A stretch of DNA of 5,279 nt from Deltaproteobacteria bacterium (GTDB lineage: Bacteria > Desulfobacterota > DSM-4660 > Desulfatiglandales > HGW-15). The notes beneath the pieces are model-generated. The model saw only the letters and a program-made list of their open reading frames with translations, was not told where the DNA came from and did no database searches. Positions 1 to 5,273 of the stretch are shown here, in pieces. Within the stretch, counting starts at the first letter, position 1, and each line of letters begins with the position of its first letter. The DNA lies in contig JAHECH010000367.1 of the NCBI GenBank assembly GCA_024641835.1, forward strand, positions 1 to 5,279. The letters run 5' to 3'. Both the position numbers and the translations under genes were made by a program.

Positions 1-353
1 AACATCAAGGTGAACACGGTGGCGCCGATAGCGGGGACGAGGCTGACGGAGGGGGTATTACCGCCGGACCTATTTGAGAAGCTGAAGCCTGAGTATGTGG
101 CACCTCTGGTCCTCTACCTCTCTTCAGAGCAGTGTCCGGTGACAGGGGCCATTTATAATGCCGGGATGGGCTACTTCAACCGGGTAGCCGTCATGACCGG
201 ACCGGGCACGGTGATCGGAGATGGAAAAGAGATCCCTGCGCCTGAGGCTGTAGCCGCGAATATGAAGAAGATCAAGTCCATGGAAAGCGCCAAAGAATTT
301 CCGAATGCTGTGGCTGCGTACGGTCCGATGCTGGACGCCTTTGGTCCGAAGAA
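1..353 (+). repeat. Intragenic duplication, copy 1 (partner at 2456-2808)
   Basis: Bases 1-353 align with 2456-2808 at a constant offset of 2455, without indels. Bases 1-101 are identical to 2456-2556. Bases 157-210 match 2612-2665 with one difference at 186. The ends near 295-353 are nearly identical again, while 125-156 and 211-294 have clearly diverged. The identity stops at the GTCCGAAGAA before the stop codon. The left end of the duplication lies outside the window. Confidence 0.95.
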
Positions 354-360
354 AACGTAA
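1..360 (+). CDS. MFE-2-type short-chain dehydrogenase, 3' end only (partial)
   Basis: The reading frame is open from the first base of the window to the TAA at 358-360, giving the last 119 residues; the start and the NAD-binding half lie outside. The visible part begins just after the catalytic Tyr/Lys helix, with NTVAPIAGTRLTEGVLPPD and KPEYVAPLVLYLSSEQC. This matches the C-terminal part of the (3R)-hydroxyacyl-CoA dehydrogenase unit of peroxisomal multifunctional enzyme type 2 (known family; I recall human HSD17B4 having NTIAPNAGSRMT and KPEYVAPLVLWL). The expected role is NAD-dependent oxidation of a 3-hydroxyacyl-CoA in the cytoplasm. It is a paralogue of the dehydrogenase domain of the next gene, but ends at GPKKT where that protein continues into SCP2. 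One local difference is CPVTGAIYNAG, where the downstream copy keeps the MFE-2-like CEENG. The 61-nt gap to the next start suggests one operon. Whether the missing 5' part carries additional domains cannot be told. Confidence 0.9.
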   Translation, partial: NIKVNTVAPIAGTRLTEGVLPPDLFEKLKPEYVAPLVLYLSSEQCPVTGAIYNAGMGYFNRVAVMTGPGTVIGDGKEIPAPEAVAANMKKIKSMESAKEFPNAVAAYGPMLDAFGPKKT

Positions 361-410
361 TATCATGCAACATTCAAGCTCTGGCACGTTGCGAAGAAGA
401 ACCTGCTAGG

Positions 411-416
411 AAGGAG
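411..416 (+). promoter_or_regulatory. Shine-Dalgarno site of the fusion gene
   Basis: AAGGAG lies 5 nt before the ATG at 422 but only 2 nt before an in-frame GTG at 419. The spacing decides for ATG 422 as the start, which shortens the longest possible protein by one residue. Confidence 0.75.
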
Positions 417-421
417 CGGTG

Positions 422-3151
422 ATGATCGGCATCATATCCTACGGAGGTTACATCCCGAAGCCCAGGCTCAACCGGATGAGCATCTTTCAGAATATGGGTT
501 GGTTTGCCCCTGCCATCATCATGGTCGCCCAGGGGGAACGATCCTTTTGCAACTGGGACGAGGACAGCGTCACCATGGCTGTGGAGGCTTCACGGGACTG
601 CCTCAAAGGGCTGGATAAGAGCGCCGTGGACGCTCACTACCTGTGTTCCACCACTCTGCCTTTTGCAGATCGGCTCAATGCAGGGATTGTGAAGAGTGCT
701 CTCAATCTGAGGGATGATATTCTTGCTGAGGATGTCACAGGCTCTCTCCGGTCGGGAACCAGCGCTCTGATCACCGCCCTTGAGGTGGCTCGCGGGGGCG
801 AGAAGAAGCAGATCCTGGTTGCTGCCGCGGACAGACGGGAAACAAAAGCAGGATACTTCTATGAAATGTGGTTTGGCGACGGGGCTGCATCCCTGCTCGT
901 GGGTGATCAGGGGGTGATCGCGGAATACCTGGGGAGTTACTCCGTCGCTCATGACTTTGTGGATCATTACAGGGCAGGGGACAGAAGATTTGACTACATG
1001 TGGGAAGAGCGGTGGGTTCGAGACGAGGGTTACTCCAAGATCATTCCCGAGGCTGTCACAGGCCTGTTCAAGAAGCTGTCCATCACGATGGAGGATGTGG
1101 ACACCTTTGTCTTCCCATGCTTTTTCAAAACAGAACACAGGAATATCGCCAAAAACCTGGGCGCTGTCGCCGATAAAGTGGTGGATAATCTCCATGAAGT
1201 CTGCGGGGAGACGGGAGCAGCCCACCCCCTCGTCATGTTTGTTCATGCCCTTGAGAAGGCCGAGCCAGGGGACCGCATCCTTCTGGCCGGCTTTGGACAG
1301 GGGTGTGATGCCCTTTATTTCAGGGTCACCGAGAACATCCGCAAGCTTTCTGCCAGGAATGGCATCACGGGTTCCCTGGAGAGAAAAAAGACCACGGACA
1401 ATTATCTCAAGTTTTTGAAATTCAGGGACCTGATTCAGACGGAAATGGGTATCCGTGCTGAAGCTCCCATGCAAACGGCCATGACCGTGCTCTGGAGAAG
1501 GAGGAAGATGCTTCTGGGCCTTGTGGGAGGAAAGTGCACGAGATGCGGCACTCCCCAATTCCCAAAGATGAGCATTTGCGTCAACCCTGAATGCCGGGCT
1601 GTGGATACCCAAGAAGATCATGAGTTCTCGGACAAGAAGGCATTCATCAAGAGCTTCACAGGAGACCTTCTCTCCGTCTCTGTAGATCCGCCGGCCGTCT
1701 ACGGCATGATTCAATTCGAGGGAGGAGGCCGGTTCATGGCCGATTTTACCGATTGTGAGCTGGGCGACGTCCGCGTCGGCCAACCCGTGACTCTCAGCTT
1801 CCGAAGACGTTACCTGGATAGAGAGCGGGGATTCATCGGCTATTTCTGGAAAGCAGTCCCAGTGCCGGGACCTGCGGCGGCAGAGGCTCCGGAAAAGGAG
1901 GTTCGCTTTGATGGTCGTGTAGCGATCGTGACGGGGGCTGGAGCGGGGTTAGGGCGGGCGTATGCGCTGGAGTTGGGGAAGCGAGGGGCGAAGGTGGTGG
2001 TGAATGATCTGGGTGGGGGTAAAGACGGCCGTGGAGGAGGGGAGAGGGGTGCTGCGGATCGTGTGGTGGAGGAGATCAAGGCATTGGGTGGGGAGGGTGT
2101 AGCGAACTATGATTCTGTGGCGACGGTTGAGGGGGGAGAGGCGATAGTGGATTGTGCGGTGAAGGCGTACGGCCGGGTGGACATCGTGATCAACAATGCG
2201 GGGATACTGAGGGACAAGACGCTGGCGAAGATGGATGCTGAGAGTTGGGATGGGGTGATGGGGGTGCATTTGAAGGGGGCGTACAATGTGACGCGGCCGG
2301 CGTTTGTGAGGATGAGGGAAGGGGGGTATGGGAGGATCGTGTTTACGACGTCTGCGGCGGGGCTGTACGGGAATTTTGGGCAGACGAACTACAGTGCGGC
2401 GAAGATGGGGTTGATAGGGTTTATGAACACGCTGAAGCTGGAGGGGGAGAAGCACAACATCAAGGTGAACACGGTGGCGCCGATAGCGGGGACGAGGCTG
2501 ACGGAGGGGGTATTACCGCCGGACCTATTTGAGAAGCTGAAGCCTGAGTATGTGGCTCCTCTGGTCCTCCACCTCTCCTCAGAACAGTGCGAAGAAAATG
2601 GGATGATCTTCAATGCCGGGATGGGCTACTTCAACCGGGTGGCCGTCATGACCGGACCGGGCACGAGCATCGGAGATGCAAAGAGGGTGCCCACGGTCGA
2701 GGAGATCCACAAATATTGGGATGCCATCAACAACATGTCCGGTGCAGCGGAATTTCCGAATGCGGTAGCTGCGTACGGTCCGATGCTGGATGCCTTTGGT
2801 CCGAAGAAGGAGGCTGGAGGCGGAGATGAGGGACTGAGGGTGAAGGGGATATTTGAGCGGATTCCTGAGGCGTTTCGTGCGGAGAAGGCTGCCGGGCTGG
2901 ATGTGGTGTTTCAGTTCGACATATCCGGGAGCGGGGGCGGTTCCTGGTATGTGACGGTGAAGGAGAAGGCGTGTTCAGTGACAGAGGGGAAGCATGAGAG
3001 GCCTACGACGACGATCAAGATGGGGGATGAAGACTTCATCAAGCTGATCAAGGGAGAGCTGAATGCGATGAAGGCGTACACGAGCGGGAAGCTGAAGATT
3101 GAGGGAGATCTGATCAAGTCGCAGCTGATAGAGAAGCTGTTCAAGTTCTAG
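422..3151 (+). CDS. Four-domain fusion: HMG-CoA synthase-like / zinc ribbon-OB fold (DUF35) / MFE-2-type dehydrogenase / SCP2
   Basis: 909 residues, start set at ATG 422 by the ribosome site. Domains: (1) residues 1-320, thiolase-fold HMG-CoA-synthase-like, opening with IGIISYGGYIPKPRL and holding DVTGSLRSGTSAL and PGDRILLAGFGQG; (2) about 365-470, DUF35, with zinc ribbon C372xxC375 and C386xxxxC391, then an OB fold; (3) about 494-795, dehydrogenase with TGAGAGLG (504-511), VVVND (D529, NAD preference), NNAG (591-594), HLKG (H616), S644, Y657, K661; (4) 805-909, SCP2 lipid/CoA-binding fold ending GKLKIEGDLIKSQLIEKLF. Domain 3 matches MFE-2 closely. Expected role, by inference: cytoplasmic oxidation of a 3-hydroxyacyl-CoA and cleavage (or condensation) of the ketoacyl-CoA, with DUF35 as substrate bridge and SCP2 holding an acyl or sterol-like ligand. 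Oddities: domain 1 appears to lack the canonical Glu/Cys/His, and base composition changes sharply near 1915. Substrate unknown. Confidence 0.93.
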   Translation: MIGIISYGGYIPKPRLNRMSIFQNMGWFAPAIIMVAQGERSFCNWDEDSVTMAVEASRDCLKGLDKSAVDAHYLCSTTLPFADRLNAGIVKSALNLRDDILAEDVTGSLRSGTSALITALEVARGGEKKQILVAAADRRETKAGYFYEMWFGDGAASLLVGDQGVIAEYLGSYSVAHDFVDHYRAGDRRFDYMWEERWVRDEGYSKIIPEAVTGLFKKLSITMEDVDTFVFPCFFKTEHRNIAKNLGAVADKVVDNLHEVCGETGAAHPLVMFVHALEKAEPGDRILLAGFGQGCDALYFRVTENIRKLSARNGITGSLERKKTTDNYLKFLKFRDLIQTEMGIRAEAPMQTAMTVLWRRRKMLLGLVGGKCTRCGTPQFPKMSICVNPECRAVDTQEDHEFSDKKAFIKSFTGDLLSVSVDPPAVYGMIQFEGGGRFMADFTDCELGDVRVGQPVTLSFRRRYLDRERGFIGYFWKAVPVPGPAAAEAPEKEVRFDGRVAIVTGAGAGLGRAYALELGKRGAKVVVNDLGGGKDGRGGGERGAADRVVEEIKALGGEGVANYDSVATVEGGEAIVDCAVKAYGRVDIVINNAGILRDKTLAKMDAESWDGVMGVHLKGAYNVTRPAFVRMREGGYGRIVFTTSAAGLYGNFGQTNYSAAKMGLIGFMNTLKLEGEKHNIKVNTVAPIAGTRLTEGVLPPDLFEKLKPEYVAPLVLHLSSEQCEENGMIFNAGMGYFNRVAVMTGPGTSIGDAKRVPTVEEIHKYWDAINNMSGAAEFPNAVAAYGPMLDAFGPKKEAGGGDEGLRVKGIFERIPEAFRAEKAAGLDVVFQFDISGSGGGSWYVTVKEKACSVTEGKHERPTTTIKMGDEDFIKLIKGELNAMKAYTSGKLKIEGDLIKSQLIEKLFKF
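2456..2808 (+). repeat. Intragenic duplication, copy 2 (inside the fusion's dehydrogenase domain)
   Basis: This is the partner of bases 1-353 at constant offset 2455. It encodes about residues 679-796 of the fusion. It keeps CEENG, as in MFE-2 proteins, so this copy looks closer to the ancestral sequence at that site than the upstream gene does. After 2808 the two copies part: this one continues into a Gly-rich linker (EAGGGDEG) and SCP2. Confidence 0.95.
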
Positions 3152-3157
3152 CGGGCT

Positions 3158-3192
3158 GATGAAAAACGCCCATCTCCGGCGTTACCCTCATC
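3158..3192. terminator. Hairpin after the fusion gene (weak terminator or intergenic repeat)
   Basis: AACGCC (3165-3170) pairs with GGCGTT (3178-3183) over a 7-nt loop, and GATGA (3158-3162) with TCATC (3188-3192) extends the stem. An overlapping alternative is CCCTCA/TGAGGG at 3185-3201. The hairpin lies 7 nt past the stop codon. No T run follows on the + strand; on the minus strand the inner stem is followed by several Ts. It could be a terminator, mainly for leftward transcription, or a dispersed hairpin; the sequence style resembles repeats I recall from deltaproteobacterial genomes, unverified. Confidence 0.45.
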
Positions 3193-3210
3193 GTCTGAGG
3201 GAAGTGACAG

Positions 3211-3274
3211 GTGACGAGTCACGAGTGACAAGTCAATGCTTTGATCTCGTTGCTTGTTACTCGTCACTCGTAAC
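3211..3274. repeat. GTGACGAGT-type imperfect inverted repeat
   Basis: Two 22-nt arms, 3211-3232 and 3253-3274, are complementary at 19 of 22 positions around a 20-nt loop. Each arm is built from shorter GACGAGT/CACGAGT units, so there is internal heptamer-octamer periodicity (gacgagt, cacgagt). No gene is present. It may be a dispersed intergenic repeat or a bidirectional terminator-like hairpin. Confidence 0.75.
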
Positions 3275-3334
3275 TAAGTACACGGTTTCATAAATACGGT
3301 TACGTATGGGGTATTGCTGATATCTCAGGGGTCA

Positions 3335-3548
3335 TGGGGGTCTCTTTCAAAATAGAGAAACGAAGAAATCGCTGCCCAGTGATCAACTTTAGGTCATGGT
3401 TGAGGCGGGCGGAGGGCTTCCCGGGAATAGCCACGTAAAGCCAAATATGGAAATGACTGATGCAGCCGCGCCGCCCGCCTTCGCTGCCCTCAGCTTGCGG
3501 AGTCTTTCCCGGTCTCTCTTCGTTTCCTCATTTTGAAAGAGACCCCCA
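3335..3548. repeat. 214-nt element bounded by 31-nt inverted repeats (MITE-like)
   Basis: The left arm 3335-3365 (starting TGGGGGTCTCTTTCAAAAT) is the reverse complement of 3518-3548 with 3 mismatches, clustered at 3352-3354. Inside, GGCGGGCGG (3404-3412) pairs with CCGCCCGCC (3471-3479). CGCTGCCC also occurs twice in direct orientation (3370-3377 and 3482-3489). There is no transposase and no convincing gene; a 68-codon minus-strand frame runs through it but shows no supported start signal. Non-autonomous mobile element or REP-like repeat are both possible. I saw no clear target-site duplication. Confidence 0.65.
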
Positions 3549-3563
3549 CGGCCCTTCAGGCGT

Positions 3564-3613
3564 CGCAAGTACCCCCCTGTGTTCAGGAAACTCACTTGCG
3601 GGTTAAAGCCAGC
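3564..3613 (-). repeat. Short repeat A, inverse partner of 5230-5273
   Basis: Bases 3569-3613 match the reverse complement of 5230-5273 with 7 substitutions and one indel over 45 positions (hand alignment). Shared blocks include GTACCCCC, TGTGT, CACTT and CGGGT. This copy also contains its own inverted repeat, CGCAAGT (3564-3570) with ACTTGCG (3594-3600). It lies just outside the MITE-like element at 3335-3548, so both may belong to one larger repeat unit read on the minus strand. Confidence 0.7.
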
Positions 3614-3620
3614 CCATTTT

Positions 3621-3638
3621 GGGGAGGGGAGGGATGGG
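3621..3638 (+). other. Four-run G-quadruplex motif
   Basis: GGGGAGGGGAGGGATGGG has four runs of at least three Gs with loops of 1, 1 and 2 nt, a pattern expected to fold stably in DNA or RNA. GCCCAT (3612-3617) and ATGGGC (3634-3639) can alternatively form a hairpin around it, so the two structures exclude each other. The motif sits directly left of the long hairpin; a second three-run G tract (3889-3900) borders that hairpin on the right. Confidence 0.6.
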
Positions 3639-3889
3639 CATAAGCGCTAACCTAGAGCATGGCGGGGGAAGGATAGGAAAGGTCGATGATGCCTTTTCTG
3701 GATGTGACTGGCGGGAGGGCGCTGTCTTTTCACGGTTTATCTATGGGGGAAACCCCTGGCCCCGAGCGAAGTCGAGGGGAACAGTGGGAGGGGGCAGAAC
3801 TCCCCCGTAGATAAGCCGTTGAAAAGACCAGCCCGGGAGACTTGGAACGTAAGAAAAGGTATCATCGGCCGGTTAAGTTAGCGCTTGTG
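3639..3889 (+). other. 250-nt imperfect hairpin with cloverleaf-like tip; candidate structured RNA or palindromic element
   Basis: Three stems nest in register. The outer stem is 3639-3651 with 3877-3889, 13 pairs including one T.G. The middle stem is 3681-3699 with 3852-3870, near-continuous over 19 positions including T3683.G3868 and G3691.T3860. The inner stem is 3724-3749 with 3802-3828, about 26 pairs with one bulge (T3820) and two T.G pairs. The tip can instead fold as three small hairpins: GGGG-AAA-CCCC (3746-3756), 3760-3779, and GGGGG/CCCCC (3790-3794 with 3802-3806). The imperfect pairs inside these stems are G.U on the + strand, which suggests, but does not prove, a functional + strand transcript. 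It ends 58 nt before the permease start, so it could be its leader, or an unrelated palindromic mobile element. Confidence 0.6.
3760..3779 (+). repeat. CCC-GAGCGAAGTCGA-GGG-type hairpin
   Basis: CCCCGAGCGAAGTCGAGGGG forms the CCCC/GGGG stem around a GAGCGAAGTCGA core. I recall a widespread intergenic family reading CCCT...AGGG around the same core; here the T-A pair is replaced by C-G, which would be a compensatory change. Family membership is from memory and not searched. It is one of three small hairpins at the tip of the long hairpin. Confidence 0.55.
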
Positions 3890-3934
3890 GGAGGGAGGGG
3901 TAAAGAACAGACAGGCTGAGGCCTATTTCAGAAA

Positions 3935-3942
3935 GGGGGAGG
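3935..3942 (+). promoter_or_regulatory. Shine-Dalgarno site of the permease
   Basis: GGGGGAGG ends 5 nt before the ATG at 3948. It decides against the longer in-frame TTG start at 3885, whose codons overlap the right arm of the hairpin and encode a polar stretch with no match to the family's N-terminus. Confidence 0.75.
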
Positions 3943-3947
3943 ATACC

Positions 3948-5234
3948 ATGCAAAGTCATAAAGGGATCAAGCCGATCGGCCGGGAGGATCGAAATCTGAA
4001 TGGGTTAGATTTCTTTTTGCTTTGGTCAGGGGCAGCCGTTTCCCTTGCAGAAATCTGGGCTGGAGGACTCCTGATACCTCTGGGGTTCCTGTCAGGATTA
4101 GTGGTCGTCCTGATCGGGCATCTTGTGGGCAACACGCCTCTGGCTCTGGGTGGAATCATAGGGACCAGGACAGGGCTGCCTACCATGGTGAATGTGAGAC
4201 CCTCGTTCGGTGTTCGGGGATCATACTTTGCCACAGTCCTTAACCTCGTCCAGCTGATCGGCTGGACCGGCGTCATGCTCTGGATCGGCGGGAAGGCTGC
4301 AGAGGCCGTGTGGCCAATGCCGAGATGGGGTTTTCAAGCATGGGTCCTCCTTATCGGCCTTGTCACGACCCTGTGGGCGCTCCTCGGCCACCGGTTCTGG
4401 AAGTGGTGCAACAGGATTGCGGTGACTGCATTGATCGCTTTAAGCGGCCTCATGACCTATCTCGTATTTCTTGAATACGGCTGGGCTCGCCTTGTGGAGA
4501 GCCAACCCCAAGGGGGTATGCCGTTCATGGTGGGCCTCGATCTCGTCATCGCCATGCCCATCTCCTGGCTCCCCCTCGTCTGTGACTACTCTAGATATGC
4601 CCGGACAGGTCAATCTGCTTTCTGGGGAACCTGGATCGGGTATTTCATCGTGAGTTCCTGGATGTATGTGATCGGCCTGGGTGCTGCGCTTGCTACAAGC
4701 TCTCCCACACCGGACAGCATGGTGCTGAAACTCATGGTCGACATGGGCCTTGTCCTGCCGGCGATCATCATCGTTCTCTTTTCGACATTCACCACGACCT
4801 TCTTGGACATTTATTCAACGGCGGTTTCCAGCTTGAACATCTGGCCCCAGTTCGGTGAGACTCGGGGAACCGTCGCCTGCGGCATCCTGGGAACGGCACT
4901 GGCGTTGATCTTTCCGGCTACTGCTTATGAGGGATTCCTCTTGTTCATCGGTTCCGTATTCTGCCCCCTCTTTGGGATCGTGCTCATGGATTACTTTGTG
5001 CTTCACAAAAGACATTACTTTGAGCACGAGGAAGAGGAGTACTGGTACCTGAGAGGCATCAATCCTTGGGCGTTTGCCGCATGGGCTTCGGGATTTGCGC
5101 TCTATCATGTTTTTCAACGTACAACAGTCCTGGGTTCCTCCATACCCAGCCTGGTGATGGCAGGAGTAGTCTATCTGGTATTGATGCGCCTTTCCCGCTT
5201 TGGGCCCCTTACTCCTCCCCTGAAAGGAAGCTGA
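3948..5234 (+). CDS. cytX: NCS1-family permease, CytX-like (putative hydroxymethylpyrimidine transporter)
   Basis: 428 residues, the usual length for bacterial NCS1 (nucleobase:cation symporter-1) proteins, an inner-membrane family with 12 helices. By eye the helices lie near 20-42, 45-72, 92-115, 129-147, 153-172, 187-206, 220-245, 258-285, 305-325, 330-350, 370-390 and 398-415. Family features: a short cytoplasmic N-terminus leading to GLDFFLLWSGAAVSLAEIWA, then GHLVGNTPLALGGIIGTRTG, the R-x-SFGxRG segment (84-91), and WLPLVCDYSRYAR in the middle of the protein. The FLLW...AEI..GGLL.PLGF and GTRTGLP pattern resembles CytX, thought to import the thiamin pyrimidine (HMP); cytosine or another purine/pyrimidine base is the alternative. 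No thiamin gene is in view and no TPP riboswitch core is visible upstream. The base composition is balanced, unlike the G-rich part of the preceding gene. Family call is firm, substrate is not. Confidence 0.9.
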   Translation: MQSHKGIKPIGREDRNLNGLDFFLLWSGAAVSLAEIWAGGLLIPLGFLSGLVVVLIGHLVGNTPLALGGIIGTRTGLPTMVNVRPSFGVRGSYFATVLNLVQLIGWTGVMLWIGGKAAEAVWPMPRWGFQAWVLLIGLVTTLWALLGHRFWKWCNRIAVTALIALSGLMTYLVFLEYGWARLVESQPQGGMPFMVGLDLVIAMPISWLPLVCDYSRYARTGQSAFWGTWIGYFIVSSWMYVIGLGAALATSSPTPDSMVLKLMVDMGLVLPAIIIVLFSTFTTTFLDIYSTAVSSLNIWPQFGETRGTVACGILGTALALIFPATAYEGFLLFIGSVFCPLFGIVLMDYFVLHKRHYFEHEEEEYWYLRGINPWAFAAWASGFALYHVFQRTTVLGSSIPSLVMAGVVYLVLMRLSRFGPLTPPLKGS

Positions 5235-5273
5235 CTTTTACCCGTAAGTGGGGTTACTGGACACAGGGGGTAC
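5230..5273 (+). repeat. Short repeat B, inverse partner of 3569-3613, near the window edge
   Basis: The reverse complement matches 3569-3613 with 7 substitutions and one indel. The similarity begins at the permease stop codon (TGA 5232-5234) and continues almost to the right edge. CCGTA (5242-5246) can pair with TACGG (5271-5275), at about the place where copy A has its CGCAAGT/ACTTGCG pair. If repeat A belongs to the larger 3335-3613 element, the rest of this copy should lie beyond the window. Confidence 0.65.

Larger units (their letters stand above)
3152..3947. other. Gene-free, repeat-rich intergenic region
   Basis: Almost 800 nt between the two genes hold no coding frame I can support on either strand. 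The stretch is filled with the listed hairpins and inverted repeats. The piece 3275-3334 holds only a tiny palindrome (ATACG-gtta-CGTAT, 3294-3307). I could not identify a convincing -35/-10 promoter for the permease, nor a TPP-riboswitch core. Confidence 0.8.

Noticed and set aside
366..393. Small inverted repeat GCAAC/GTTGC in the gap between the two dehydrogenase-containing genes
   Set aside because: A 5-bp stem over a 16-nt loop without a T run is expected by chance and would not stop transcription within an operon.
590..1783. 397-codon minus-strand frame opposite the N-terminal domains
   Set aside because: No recognisable protein family; it is the antisense shadow of the well-supported fusion protein.
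1949..2455. 168-codon minus-strand frame opposite the dehydrogenase domain
   Set aside because: The product is full of Pro, His and Arg, as expected from the antisense of a G-rich coding strand; the opposite frame encodes a clear dehydrogenase.
3201..3280. CRISPR-like array from the repeated GACGAGT units
   Set aside because: Units are too short, without regular spacers, and arranged as an inverted repeat; no cas genes nearby.
3389..3595. 68-codon minus-strand open frame through the inverted-repeat element, with a basic stretch RDRERLRKLRAAK
   Set aside because: It lies wholly in repeat DNA, shares its sequence with the palindrome arms and has no clear ribosome site; most likely a chance frame, though a repeat-encoded peptide cannot be fully excluded.
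3619..3810. 63-codon plus-strand open frame
   Set aside because: It runs across the G-quadruplex tract and the left half of the long hairpin, has low-complexity Gly/Arg content and no recognisable domain.
3842..3865. Possible promoter TTGGAA ... TATCAT before the permease
   Set aside because: The spacing of 12 nt is far too short for a sigma-70 promoter and the boxes lie in the arm of the long hairpin.
3640..3888. Integron attC site, suggested by CGCTAAC on the left and GTTAGCG on the right of a hairpin
   Set aside because: The boxes do not fit RYYYAAC and GTTRRRY, the hairpin is nearly fully paired over long stems, and no cassette-like gene array or integrase is present.
3885..3947. N-terminal extension of the permease from TTG 3885
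   Set aside because: No ribosome site at TTG 3885, overlap with the hairpin arm, and a strong ribosome site before ATG 3948.
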